From contig NZ_FNIJ01000006.1 in NCBI RefSeq assembly GCF_900103845.1, forward strand, positions 62,001 to 126,000: a stretch of 64,000 bases of DNA, in the 5' to 3' direction. A model generated the notes under the pieces. The model did not search any database, was not told the origin of the DNA, and saw nothing but the letters and a program-made list of their open reading frames with translations. Source of the DNA: Pseudomonas jinjuensis (GTDB taxonomy: Bacteria > Pseudomonadota > Gammaproteobacteria > Pseudomonadales > Pseudomonadaceae). The translations under genes and the position numbers were made by a program. Positions 26,063 through 35,567 of this stretch are shown one piece after another (the first letter of the stretch is position 1; every line of letters begins with the position of its first letter).

Positions 26063-26962
26063 TCAACTGACGTCGCTCCGAATCTGCGCGTGGCTTATGA
26101 GGGCGAAAATCACGCTGCCGCCGATGATGTTGCCGGTCAGCGTAGGCAGCGCGAAATCGATGAAGTAGGCCTTCCAGTCCACTTCGCCGGCCCAGACCAG
26201 ATAGCCCGCTTCGCAGGTGCCCACCACGATGTGGCTGAAACCACCCAGCGCCATCACATAGGTCACCAGAAGGATGATCCAGACCTTCGCATTCTCGGCT
26301 GCCGGCACCAGCCAGACCATGGTGGCGATCATCCAGCCGGACACCATGCCCTTGGAGAGCATCTGCGCGCTGTCGTTCTTCATCAACTCGCGGCCGATTT
26401 CCAGGAAGGCCTCGTCGGTCTGCGCATCGAAGATCGGCAGATGCAGCATCGCGTAGGCGAACGCCAGCGCGCCGATCACGTTGCCGATCAGCACCACGGT
26501 CCACAGCCGCAGCAACTGGAAGGCCCGGTACCCGGATGGCTCGCTCATCAGGGGCAGCACGGCGGTCAGGGTGTTCTCGGTGAACAGCTGCTGGCGCGCC
26601 AGGATGACCGCCAGGAATCCGACCGGATATCCCAGGCTGGTGACGATGACTGCGCCGTCATGCTCCGGCAGCCTGGCGCGGAACAGTCCCATCGCCATCA
26701 GCGAAAGGCCGATGGTCAGGCCGGCGGCCAGTGCCGACCAGCCAAGCGCCGCGACCGTGCGCTCCAGTTCGTGATTGCCCTGCACGCGGATGACTTCGTG
26801 CAACACCAGGGCTCGTGGCGGCTGACCTTCCTTGACCGCCCTGCGCTCTTCCGGGGAAAGATCGGCGGCCGTGTCCGCATTCCCGTCTTTCCGGTCGAGT
26901 TCGAAATCGGAGGGGGCTGGCTCAGCGAAGGCAGGTGGCGGCGAAGTCTTGCGGTTTCCCAT
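26063..26962 (-). CDS. Formate/nitrite transporter family channel (YfdC-like)
   Basis: A 299-residue integral membrane protein of the FNT family (pentameric channels for formate, nitrite or related anions). After a hydrophilic N-terminal extension of about 70 residues there are six membrane segments. FNT landmarks are the region ending FTENTLTAVLP (near residue 130), VGTCEAGYLVWAG (near 250) and the terminal TGNIIGGSVIFAL. The long N-terminal tail and divergent motifs resemble the YfdC subgroup, whose substrate is not established. It stands alone, 104 bases from moaA. Confidence 0.8.
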   Translation of the reverse strand: MGNRKTSPPPAFAEPAPSDFELDRKDGNADTAADLSPEERRAVKEGQPPRALVLHEVIRVQGNHELERTVAALGWSALAAGLTIGLSLMAMGLFRARLPEHDGAVIVTSLGYPVGFLAVILARQQLFTENTLTAVLPLMSEPSGYRAFQLLRLWTVVLIGNVIGALAFAYAMLHLPIFDAQTDEAFLEIGRELMKNDSAQMLSKGMVSGWMIATMVWLVPAAENAKVWIILLVTYVMALGGFSHIVVGTCEAGYLVWAGEVDWKAYFIDFALPTLTGNIIGGSVIFALISHAQIRSDVS

Positions 26963-27083
26963 TGGGCAGCCTCCAGGCGCGGTAATAGCTTAGGCTGCGC
27001 CAGCACTGCGCCAGTTCCCTGAATATTCGGCTGCGCCGATCCGTCCTGTTCACGGGTGAGACGCGAATCGACACTGCGGCAGA

Positions 27084-28079
27084 TCAGCCGCCGGTCATGC
27101 TCATGAAGCGGATCACCTGGACCTGCTCGGCAGCGTCGAAATGATGCCGCTCGGGCTTCAGCCGCAACGCCTCGATCAGCGCATCGCGCAGGCGCTGGCC
27201 GTCACCGGGATGGGCGCGCATCAGCGAACGCAGGTCGAGCGCACCTTCGTGGCCGAGGCAGAGCACCAGCTTGCCTTCGGCGGTAACGCGCACGCGGTTG
27301 CAGTCGCCGCAGAAGTTGTGGCTGTGCGGGGAGATGAAACCGATCCGGCTGCCGTGGCCGTCGATGCGGTAGTAGCGCGACGGCCCGCCGCTGCGCTCCA
27401 GGCTCGGCGTCAGGCTCCAGCGCTCGGACAGCATCCGCCGCACCTCGTCGCTGCTGCACAGGGTATGCGCGCGACTGTGGCTGCTGACGCTGCCCAGCGG
27501 CATTTCCTCGATGAAGCTGATGTCCAGGCCGCGCGCCAGGGCGAACTCCACCAGGTCGCAGACTTCGTCGTCGTTACGGCCCTTCTGCACCACGCAGTTG
27601 AGCTTGATCCGCTGGAAACCGGCCGCCCGCGCCGCGTCGATGCCGGCCAGCACCTGTTCGAGGCGGTCGCTGCGGGTGAAGGCGGCGAAACGCTCGCGGC
27701 GCAGCGAATCGAGGCTGATGTTCAGCCGGTCCACGCCGGCGGCCCTGAGCTCGGCGGCGCGCTCGACCAGTTGCGAGCCGTTGGTGGTGATCGCCAGGTC
27801 TTCCAGCTCGCCGCGCGCGCCCAGCCGCTCCAGCAGCGAAGTGACGCCCTTGCGCACCAGCGGCTCGCCACCGGTGACGCGGATGCGCCGCACGCCGAGG
27901 GAAATGAAGGCATCGGCTAGCGCGTACAGCTCTTCCAGGCTCAGCACCTGGTCGCGCGGCAGGAACTGCATGTCCTCGCTCATGCAGTAGGTGCAGCGGA
28001 AATCGCAGCGGTCGGTGACCGACAGGCGCAGGTAGGTGATGCGGCGGCCGAAGGGATCGACCAGTTGGGTATCGGACAT
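27084..28079 (-). CDS. moaA: GTP 3',8-cyclase MoaA
   Basis: MoaA is the radical-SAM enzyme that with MoaC makes cyclic pyranopterin monophosphate, the first step of molybdenum cofactor synthesis. The 331-residue protein has the N-terminal SAM cluster motif CDFRCTYC (about residues 23-30), the C-terminal second 4Fe-4S cluster (CGDCNRVRVTAEGKLVLC) and the terminal GG required for activity. I chose ATG 28079 over a frame 24 codons longer. It is divergent from the tetR gene, as in the P. aeruginosa moaA2 locus. The cofactor is needed by NarG encoded 20 kb away. Confidence 0.95.
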   Translation of the reverse strand: MSDTQLVDPFGRRITYLRLSVTDRCDFRCTYCMSEDMQFLPRDQVLSLEELYALADAFISLGVRRIRVTGGEPLVRKGVTSLLERLGARGELEDLAITTNGSQLVERAAELRAAGVDRLNISLDSLRRERFAAFTRSDRLEQVLAGIDAARAAGFQRIKLNCVVQKGRNDDEVCDLVEFALARGLDISFIEEMPLGSVSSHSRAHTLCSSDEVRRMLSERWSLTPSLERSGGPSRYYRIDGHGSRIGFISPHSHNFCGDCNRVRVTAEGKLVLCLGHEGALDLRSLMRAHPGDGQRLRDALIEALRLKPERHHFDAAEQVQVIRFMSMTGG

Positions 28080-28142
28080 GGCGGTGGCTTTCTTGTAATG
28101 GCCCGGACAGGGTCGTCTACGAATACACCAGCCCGCGCAGAA

Positions 28143-28150
28143 TGTATACA
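28143..28150. promoter_or_regulatory. TGTATACA palindrome in the moaA/tetR gap
   Basis: A perfect 8-base palindrome in an AAAAA-flanked context (aatTGTATACA-like: ATGTATACAAAAA) lies between the divergent moaA and tetR starts. The same core with T/A-rich flanks recurs at 30120-30127 and, with one change, at 30275-30282. It is a candidate site for the TetR-type regulator at 28255. Confidence 0.45.
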
Positions 28151-28254
28151 AAAACCCTGGCAGCCTTGCCGGCCGCGGGTTGAGAGGCCGCGCGACGCGG
28201 TGCTACCATCCCCGGCCCGCCTCCGCGGCAGCCCGTAGCAAGAAGATAGTTACC

Positions 28255-28908
28255 ATGACCAGCATTCGCGAGCGCAACCGGCGCCTCATTCTCCGTGCCG
28301 CCAGCGAAGAGTTCGCCGAAAAGGGCTTCGCAGCGACCAAGACCAGCGACATCGCCGCGCGCGCCGGACTGCCCAAGCCGAACGTCTACTACTACTTCCA
28401 GACCAAGGAAAACCTCTACCGCAGCGTGCTGGAGAGCGTGGTCGAGCCGCTGCTGCAGGCCTCCGCGCCGTTCCGCGAGGACGACGAACCGAGCGAGGCG
28501 CTGAAGGCCTACATCCGCTCCAAGGTGAAGATCTCCCAGGAACTGCCGCACGCCTCCAAGGTGTTCGCCAGCGAACTGATGCATGGCGCGCCGCACCTGC
28601 CGAGGGAATACCTCGACGAACTGAACGCCCAGGCCCAGCGCAACATCGCCTGCCTGCAGAGCTGGATCGACCGCGGCCTGCTGGCGCCGGTGGACCCGCA
28701 CCACCTGCTGTTCACCATCTGGGCGGCGACCCAGACCTACGCCGACTTCGACTGGCAGATCTCCATGGTCACCGGCAAGGACAGCCTCAGCGACGCCGAT
28801 TTCGAAGCGGCGGCCGAGACCATCACCCGCCTGGTGCTGCGCGGCACCTCGCCGGACGAGCCGGGCGAACGCAAGAGCGAAGGCAGGTTGCGGCCGTTGC
28901 CGTTGTAG
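28255..28908 (+). CDS. TetR-family regulator (RutR-like)
   Basis: A 217-residue repressor. The HTH is at about residues 10-55 (ILRAASEEFAEKGFAATKTS, then GLPKPNVYYYFQTKENLY), and the C-terminal ligand domain has the ASKVFASELMHGAPHLP and IWAATQTYADFDWQI text of the RutR/YcdC subgroup, whose members answer to pyrimidines or small metabolites. I chose ATG 28255. It is divergent from moaA and lies next to the glyoxylate carboligase cluster, the arrangement found in P. aeruginosa. Control of that cluster is inferred from context and the shared TGTATACA-like motif. Confidence 0.9.
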   Translation: MTSIRERNRRLILRAASEEFAEKGFAATKTSDIAARAGLPKPNVYYYFQTKENLYRSVLESVVEPLLQASAPFREDDEPSEALKAYIRSKVKISQELPHASKVFASELMHGAPHLPREYLDELNAQAQRNIACLQSWIDRGLLAPVDPHHLLFTIWAATQTYADFDWQISMVTGKDSLSDADFEAAAETITRLVLRGTSPDEPGERKSEGRLRPLPL

Positions 28909-28944
28909 GGCGGCCGTCGTTCCCACGCTCCATCCGCGCCATTT

Positions 28945-29178
28945 CGCGGGCATGGCCCGCTCCTACAGGTTTACCCACGTGCACTCAAATAACGGCTGGA
29001 CGTAGGGCGGGTGAAACCCGCCGGTAATTTCGCACCAGAATCGGCGGGTTGCACCCGCCCTACCGACTGGCGATCCGGTTTTCCTTCAGCGCCGGTGTGG
29101 CCGGATAGTGCTTCTTGTAGGAGTGGGCCATGCCCACGACCGACCGCGATGTCGCGGGCATGGCCCGCTTCCTACAGG
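28945..29178. repeat. REP-like palindromic repeat cluster
   Basis: The gene-free stretch 28909-29548 is filled with repeats. Here are GCGGGCATGGCCCGC units followed by TCCTACAGG at 28945-28969 and 29152-29178. An inverted pair built on GTAGGGCGGGTGAAACCCGCC spans 29002-29063, and a pair built on GTAGGAGTGGGCCATGCCCAC spans 29117-29178. The same GCGGGCATGGCCCGC core recurs at about 40960, 42610 and 45705. These fit Pseudomonas REP elements. Confidence 0.8.
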
Positions 29179-29357
29179 TTTTCCCCTGCGTTCGCAGAGA
29201 TGCCCCGGTTGACAGCGGACCTGTAGGAGCCAGCTTGCTGGCGATTGCCGTGTTCTCCTTCCACGCCGACGTTGAGGGAAAACCTGGTTCGCCAGCAAGA
29301 ACTAGGCGTCCCCCTGGCTCCTACAGGTATGGCGTCAAGTGGACCATGAGCAGCCAC

Positions 29358-29444
29358 GTAGGGCGCATAGCGCGCCAGCGCTATCCGCCATCCCATCGGC
29401 GTGGCCTGGTCGGTGGATGAAGCGTTCCGCTTCATTCGCCCTAC
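29358..29444. repeat. 87-base dispersed repeat, copy A
   Basis: It begins GTAGGGCGCATAGCGCGCC, contains GATGAAGCGTTCCGCTTCAT and ends with CGCCCTAC, an imperfect inverted repeat of the GTAGGG ends. A second copy of equal length is at 42653-42739. No protein is encoded. Confidence 0.75.
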
Positions 29445-29508
29445 ACCAGCGATTGGCCATGGAGCGAGACAGTTGCTCCTACAGTAGCCGGAGATCGCGT
29501 TCACGGAT

Positions 29509-29534
29509 GGTTCCCACGCGGGAGCGCGGGAACC
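29509..29534. repeat. GGTTCCCACGC hairpin repeat
   Basis: GGTTCCC-acgcgggagcgc-GGGAACC forms a hairpin downstream of the convergent-side repeats and before the hbpS/glcG-like gene end. Related units occur at 45655-45678 and 45755-45778. Confidence 0.6.
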
Positions 29535-29548
29535 ATCTCCCGTAACGA

Positions 29549-29980
29549 TCAACCGATATCCGCCACCAGCCCCACCGACTGCACCCCACGCACCGCGCAC
29601 TGCTCGTCGATGTCCGAGGTATCGCCGCTGATGCCGACGGCGCCGACCACTTCATTGGCCTGATTGCGGATCAGCACGCCGCCCGGCACCGGGATCAGGT
29701 TGCCCTGGGCCAGGGTGTTCACCGCCGAGATGAACGACGGCCGCTGCTGCGCGTCCGCCGCCAGCACCCGCGACGGTTTTCCCAGGGCCACCGCGCCCCA
29801 GGCCTTGCCGATGGCGATCTGCGGCCTGAGCATGCTCGCGCCGTCCTCGCGCTGCAGGGCGACCAGATGGCCGCCGGCGTCGAGCACGGCGACGGTCAGC
29901 GGCGCGGCGGACAGTTCGCGGGCGGCGGCGAAGGCGGTGCGGGTGATGCCGATGGCGGTTTCCAGGTTGATCGAGCTCAT
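29549..29980 (-). CDS. GlcG/HbpS-family protein
   Basis: A 143-residue protein of the GlcG/HbpS family, small proteins encoded beside glycolate, glyoxylate or heme genes and of uncertain biochemical role. Typical text is LTVAVLDAGGHLVALQREDG (near residue 30), IAIGKAWGAVALGKPSR and VPGGVLIRNQ. I chose ATG 29980; a much longer frame upstream covers regulatory DNA. It is divergent from gcl and so shares a control region with it, which supports a role linked to glyoxylate use. Confidence 0.85.
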   Translation of the reverse strand: MSSINLETAIGITRTAFAAARELSAAPLTVAVLDAGGHLVALQREDGASMLRPQIAIGKAWGAVALGKPSRVLAADAQQRPSFISAVNTLAQGNLIPVPGGVLIRNQANEVVGAVGISGDTSDIDEQCAVRGVQSVGLVADIG

Positions 29981-30119
29981 TGTCGTTGTCTCCTGAATGA
30001 TGAAAGGAAGCGTGTTGCCCACCTTGCGCAGGGCGCGGGGTGGAATCCGGAATTGGCCACAATCTAGTAGCCCATCGGCCATCCGCAGGCAACGAAAAAC
30101 GACGATTTTAAGGAAATTT

Positions 30120-30282
30120 TGTATACATTTTTTCAAACGACAGTTTTATAAGCTCGCTATCGTTGCGCTCAAAATATTGATTTTATTGAAATAAAATGAA
30201 AATCCCGACGATTGGAAGCGTATACAGCCGCTCTTGACCCTCGGCAAAACGCATGGCTATTATCACCTCACTTTTGTACACA
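30120..30282. promoter_or_regulatory. Divergent glcG-like/gcl control region with TGTATACA-type motifs
   Basis: The 329 bases between the two divergent starts are AT-rich. TTTTGTATACATTTT is centred at 30120-30127, GTATACA recurs at 30220-30226, and TTGTACACAA lies at 30274-30283, about 30 bases before the gcl start codon. The first matches the palindrome between moaA and tetR. These are candidate operators for the TetR regulator. Confidence 0.45.
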
Positions 30283-30309
30283 ATCAGTATAAAAACCGAG
30301 GAACAAAAT

Positions 30310-32085
<1,776 letters not shown>

Positions 32086-32111
32086 GCCGCTGCTGGACTG
32101 ATGTTTTCTGG

Positions 32112-32183
32112 ATCCCCGCGTTCGCGGGGATGACGGGAGCCCAGGCGACCCCAGGCGCAACGTCGCCCCCGCGAACGCGGGGG
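32112..32183. repeat. Paired CCCCGCG hairpins between gcl and hyi
   Basis: ATCCCCGCGTTCGCGGGGAT (32112-32131) and CCCCCGCGAACGCGGGGG (32166-32183) are two self-complementary units, roughly inverse of each other. Together they could fold into one larger stem. They may act as an mRNA stabiliser or partial terminator inside the operon. Confidence 0.65.
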
Positions 32184-32227
32184 GCCAATGAACAGTTTTG
32201 CCGAATACACAACTGGAGGCCCCTGAC

Positions 32228-33010
32228 ATGCCCCGTTTCTGCGCCAACCTGTCCATGCTGTTCACCGAGGTGGACTTCCTCGACCGCTTCGAAGCCGCCG
32301 CCAAGGCCGGCTTCAGCGGTGTCGAGTACCTGTTCCCCTACGACTTCGAAGCCGAGACGATCAAGGCCCGGCTGGATGCCAACAAGCTGGAGCAGGTGCT
32401 GTTCAACCTTCCTGCCGGCGACTGGGCCAAGGGCGAGCGCGGCATCGCCTGCCATCCGGACCGCGTCGAGGAATTCCGCGCCGGCGTGGACAAGGCCATC
32501 GCCTACGCCAAGGTGCTGGGCAACACCCAGGTCAACTGCCTGGCCGGCATCCGCCCGCAGGGCCATGACTGCGCGACCATCGAGAACACCTTCCTGAACA
32601 ACCTGGAGTACGCGGCCGACAAGCTCGAAGCCGCGGGCATCACGCTGGTCATGGAAATGATCAACACCCTCGACATCCCTGGCTTCTACCTGAACAACAC
32701 CAGACAGGCGCTGGAGATTCGCGAGAAGGTCGGCAGCGCCAACCTGTTCCTGCAGTACGACATCTACCACATGCAGATCATGGAGGGCGACCTGGCCCGC
32801 ACCATGGAAAAGAACCTGGCTGCGATCAACCACATCCAGCTGGCCGACAACCCGGGCCGCCACGAGCCAGGCACCGGCGAGATCAACTACCGCTTCCTGT
32901 TCCAGCACCTCGAGCGCATCGGCTACCGGGGCTGGATCGGCTGCGAATACAAGCCCGCCACCACCACCGAGGCGGGGCTGGGCTGGCTGAAGGCGCACAA
33001 CGCCATCTGA
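32228..33010 (+). CDS. hyi: Hydroxypyruvate isomerase
   Basis: Hyi interconverts hydroxypyruvate and tartronate semialdehyde. The 260-residue protein is a TIM-barrel of the xylose-isomerase-like (AP endonuclease 2) superfamily; it has the family opening PRFCANLSMLFTEVDFLDRF, Glu metal ligands in VMEMINTLDIPGFYLNN (near residue 142) and in the C-terminal GCEYKPA, and HIQLADNPGRHEPGTGEINY (near 205). I chose ATG 32228 with a GGAGG site. It follows gcl after 142 bases. Confidence 0.95.
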   Translation: MPRFCANLSMLFTEVDFLDRFEAAAKAGFSGVEYLFPYDFEAETIKARLDANKLEQVLFNLPAGDWAKGERGIACHPDRVEEFRAGVDKAIAYAKVLGNTQVNCLAGIRPQGHDCATIENTFLNNLEYAADKLEAAGITLVMEMINTLDIPGFYLNNTRQALEIREKVGSANLFLQYDIYHMQIMEGDLARTMEKNLAAINHIQLADNPGRHEPGTGEINYRFLFQHLERIGYRGWIGCEYKPATTTEAGLGWLKAHNAI

Positions 33011-33031
33011 CTTATCGACGGCCTGCCGTTC

Positions 33032-33113
33032 GTAGGATGGGTTGAGCGAAGCGATACCCATCGAGCCTGAACCGAACCCCAGTGATGGGTATCGCAGGCT
33101 CAACCCATCCTAC
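33032..33113. repeat. 82-base inverted repeat element, copy 1 (upstream of glxR)
   Basis: It begins GTAGGATGGGTTGAGCGAAG, contains GCGATACCCATCG and mirrors to end GCTCAACCCATCCTAC, so the whole element can fold into a long hairpin. A near-identical element of the same length lies at 34064-34145, so glxR is bracketed by the pair. Confidence 0.8.
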
Positions 33114-33159
33114 GGCCACACGCCGGCACAACAACATCACGAAACCAGGAGACATTCTC

Positions 33160-34050
33160 ATGGCCAAGATCGGATTCATCGGCACCGGCATCATGGGCCT
33201 GCCCATGGCGCAGAACCTGCAGAAAGCCGGCCACCAGCTGTTCCTCTCCACCCACCACGACAAGGCCCCTGCCGCCCTGCTGGAAGCCGGCGCCGTCGCC
33301 CTGGCCAACCCGAAGGAAGTCGCCCAGGAAGCCGAGTTCATCATCGTCATGGTGCCGGACACCCCGCAGGTCGATGACGTGCTGTTCCGCAAGGACGGCA
33401 TCGCCGAGGGCGTCGGCCCGAACAAGGTGGTGATCGACATGAGCTCGATCTCCCCCACCGCCACCAAGGTCTTCGCCGACAAGATCAAGGCCACCGGCGC
33501 GCAGTACCTCGACGCCCCGGTTTCCGGCGGCGAGGTCGGCGCCAAGGCGGCGACCCTGAGCATCATGGTCGGCGGCTGCCCGAACACCTTCGAACGCGCC
33601 CTGCCGCTGTTCCAGGCGATGGGCAAGAACATCACCCGCGTCGGCGGCAACGGCGACGGCCAGACCGCCAAGGTCGCCAACCAGATCATCGTCGCGCTGA
33701 ACATCCAGGCGGTGGCCGAGGCCCTGCTGTTCGCCGCGCGCAACGGCGCCGATCCGGCCAAGGTGCGCGAGGCGCTGATGGGCGGCTTCGCCTCCTCGCG
33801 CATCCTCGAAGTGCACGGCGAGCGCATGGTCAAGGGCACCTTCGATCCGGGCTTCCGCATCAGCCTGCACCAGAAGGACCTCAACCTGGCACTGGCCGGC
33901 GCCCGCGAGCTGGGCCTGAACCTGCCCAACACCGCCAACGCCCAGCAGGTGTTCAGCACCTGCGCGGCCATCGGCGGCAGCAACTGGGACCACTCCGGCC
34001 TGATCAAGGGGCTGGAGCACATGGCCAACTTCTCGATCCGCAAGGAATAA
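33160..34050 (+). CDS. glxR: 2-hydroxy-3-oxopropionate (tartronate semialdehyde) reductase
   Basis: GlxR reduces tartronate semialdehyde to D-glycerate with NAD(P)H. The 296-residue protein is a 3-hydroxyisobutyrate-dehydrogenase-type enzyme: Rossmann motif GFIGTGIMGLPMAQNL (about residues 4-19), substrate loop DAPVSGGEVGA (near 120) and the catalytic Lys in AKVANQIIVALN (near 170). ATG 33160 is preceded by CAGGAG. It lies between two copies of an 82-base inverted repeat. Confidence 0.95.
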   Translation: MAKIGFIGTGIMGLPMAQNLQKAGHQLFLSTHHDKAPAALLEAGAVALANPKEVAQEAEFIIVMVPDTPQVDDVLFRKDGIAEGVGPNKVVIDMSSISPTATKVFADKIKATGAQYLDAPVSGGEVGAKAATLSIMVGGCPNTFERALPLFQAMGKNITRVGGNGDGQTAKVANQIIVALNIQAVAEALLFAARNGADPAKVREALMGGFASSRILEVHGERMVKGTFDPGFRISLHQKDLNLALAGARELGLNLPNTANAQQVFSTCAAIGGSNWDHSGLIKGLEHMANFSIRKE

Positions 34051-34063
34051 CGCGGGGGCTTCC

Positions 34064-34145
34064 GTAGGATGGGTTGAGCGAAGCGATACCCATCGAGCCA
34101 GGCTCGAACCCGGATGATGGGTTTCGCAGGCTCAACCCATCCTAC
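34064..34145. repeat. 82-base inverted repeat element, copy 2 (downstream of glxR)
   Basis: Same length, arms and orientation of arms as the element at 33032-33113; the differences fall mainly in the loop. It lies 13 bases after the glxR stop and could stabilise or attenuate the operon mRNA. Confidence 0.8.
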
Positions 34146-34292
34146 GAAGGCATGAAGCACTGCCAAGAGTTTTCGAACACCCGGCCGGCGGGATTCACGG
34201 CCTCGCCGGCCGGGGCGTTCGAAGCCATCGCTGAGGCGCTTGTCCACAGGCGCCTGAGCCATGGGACCAAACAAAAATCACAGGAGCCCGAC

Positions 34293-35567
34293 ATGACCCT
34301 CGACCCGCGCGTCTTCCTTCGCGACCTGTTCGACACCGCCATCGCCGCCGCCCACCCGGCCCAGGTGCTGGCCCGCCATCTGCCGCGCGTGCACGGCGGG
34401 CGCACCATCGTGATCGGCGCCGGCAAGGCCGCCGGCGCCATGGCCGAAGTGGCCGAGCAGCACTGGAACGGTGAGGTGGAAGGCCTGGTGGTCGCACCCT
34501 ACGGCTACGGCGCCGACTGCAAGCGCATCGAAGTGGTGGAAGCCGCGCACCCGGTGCCGGACGACGCCGGCGAGCGCGTCGCCCGCCGCGTGCTGGAGCT
34601 GGTCAGCGGCCTCACCGAAGACGACCGCGTGGTCTTCCTGCTCTCCGGCGGCGGTTCCGCCCTCCTCGCCCTGCCCGCCGAAGGCATCAGCCTCGACGAC
34701 AAGCGCGCGCTGAACAAGGCGCTGCTGAAGTCCGGCGCCGCCATCGGCGAGATGAACTGCGTGCGCAAGCACCTCTCGGCGATCAAGGGCGGCCGCCTGG
34801 CCCGCGCCTGCTGGCCGGCCAGCGTATACACCTACGCGATTTCCGACGTGCCCGGCGACGAGGCCACGGTGATCGCCTCCGGCCCCACCGTGGGCGACCC
34901 GACCACCTCCGCCGACGCCCTGGAAATCCTCAAGCGCTACGCCATCGACGTGCCGGCGCATGTCCGCACCTGGCTGGAAGACCCGCGCTCGGAAACCGTG
35001 AAGCCCGGCGACGAGCGCCTGTCGCGCAGCCACTTCACCCTGATCGCCACGCCGCAGCGCGCCCTCGACGCCGCCGCCGAGAAGGCCCGCGCCGCCGGCA
35101 TCGAGACCATCATCCTCGGCGATCTGGAAGGCGAATCGCGGGAAGTGGCCAAGGTCCACGCCGGCATCGCCCGCCAGGTGCGCAAGCACGGACAGCCGCT
35201 GGCGGCACCCTGCCTGATCCTCTCCGGCGGCGAGACCACCGTGACCGTGCGCGGCAAGGGCCGCGGCGGGCGCAACGCCGAATTCCTCCTCAGCCTCACC
35301 GCCGATCTCAAGGGCGAGCCCGGCATCTGGGCGCTGGCCGGCGACACCGACGGCATCGACGGCATGGAAAGCAACGCCGGCGCCCTGATGAGCCCGTGCA
35401 GCTACCGCCGCGCCCTCGAATCCGGCCTGAACCCGCTGCGCGAGCTGGACGACAACAACGGCTACGGCTTCTTCGCCGAGCTGGACGACCTCGTCACCAC
35501 CGGCCCGACCCGCACCAACGTCAACGACTTCCGCGCAATCCTGATCCTCGAGGCCAGCGAAAAATGA
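34293..35567 (+). CDS. ttuD: Glycerate 2-kinase / TtuD-type (MOFRL family)
   Basis: A 424-residue enzyme of the DUF4147/MOFRL family, long annotated as hydroxypyruvate reductase (TtuD) but in characterised members an ATP-dependent glycerate 2-kinase. Family text includes TIVIGAGKAAGAMAEVAEQH (near residue 31), VVFLLSGGGSALLALPAEGI (near 115), AIKGGRLA and the C-terminal GGRNAEFLLSLTADL. I chose ATG 34293, since the longer frame runs through the repeat. With pyruvate kinase directly coupled downstream, production of 2-phosphoglycerate is the more fitting activity (inference). Confidence 0.9.
   Translation: MTLDPRVFLRDLFDTAIAAAHPAQVLARHLPRVHGGRTIVIGAGKAAGAMAEVAEQHWNGEVEGLVVAPYGYGADCKRIEVVEAAHPVPDDAGERVARRVLELVSGLTEDDRVVFLLSGGGSALLALPAEGISLDDKRALNKALLKSGAAIGEMNCVRKHLSAIKGGRLARACWPASVYTYAISDVPGDEATVIASGPTVGDPTTSADALEILKRYAIDVPAHVRTWLEDPRSETVKPGDERLSRSHFTLIATPQRALDAAAEKARAAGIETIILGDLEGESREVAKVHAGIARQVRKHGQPLAAPCLILSGGETTVTVRGKGRGGRNAEFLLSLTADLKGEPGIWALAGDTDGIDGMESNAGALMSPCSYRRALESGLNPLRELDDNNGYGFFAELDDLVTTGPTRTNVNDFRAILILEASEK

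Noticed and set aside
28909..29548. CRISPR array
   Set aside because: The repeated units are palindromic REP-type elements at irregular spacing, without equal spacers or cas genes nearby.
30253..30309. Earlier ATG for gcl, 19 codons upstream
   Set aside because: The extra residues do not match glyoxylate carboligases and would cover the putative operator. The ATG at 30310 has a ribosome-binding site and gives the family length.
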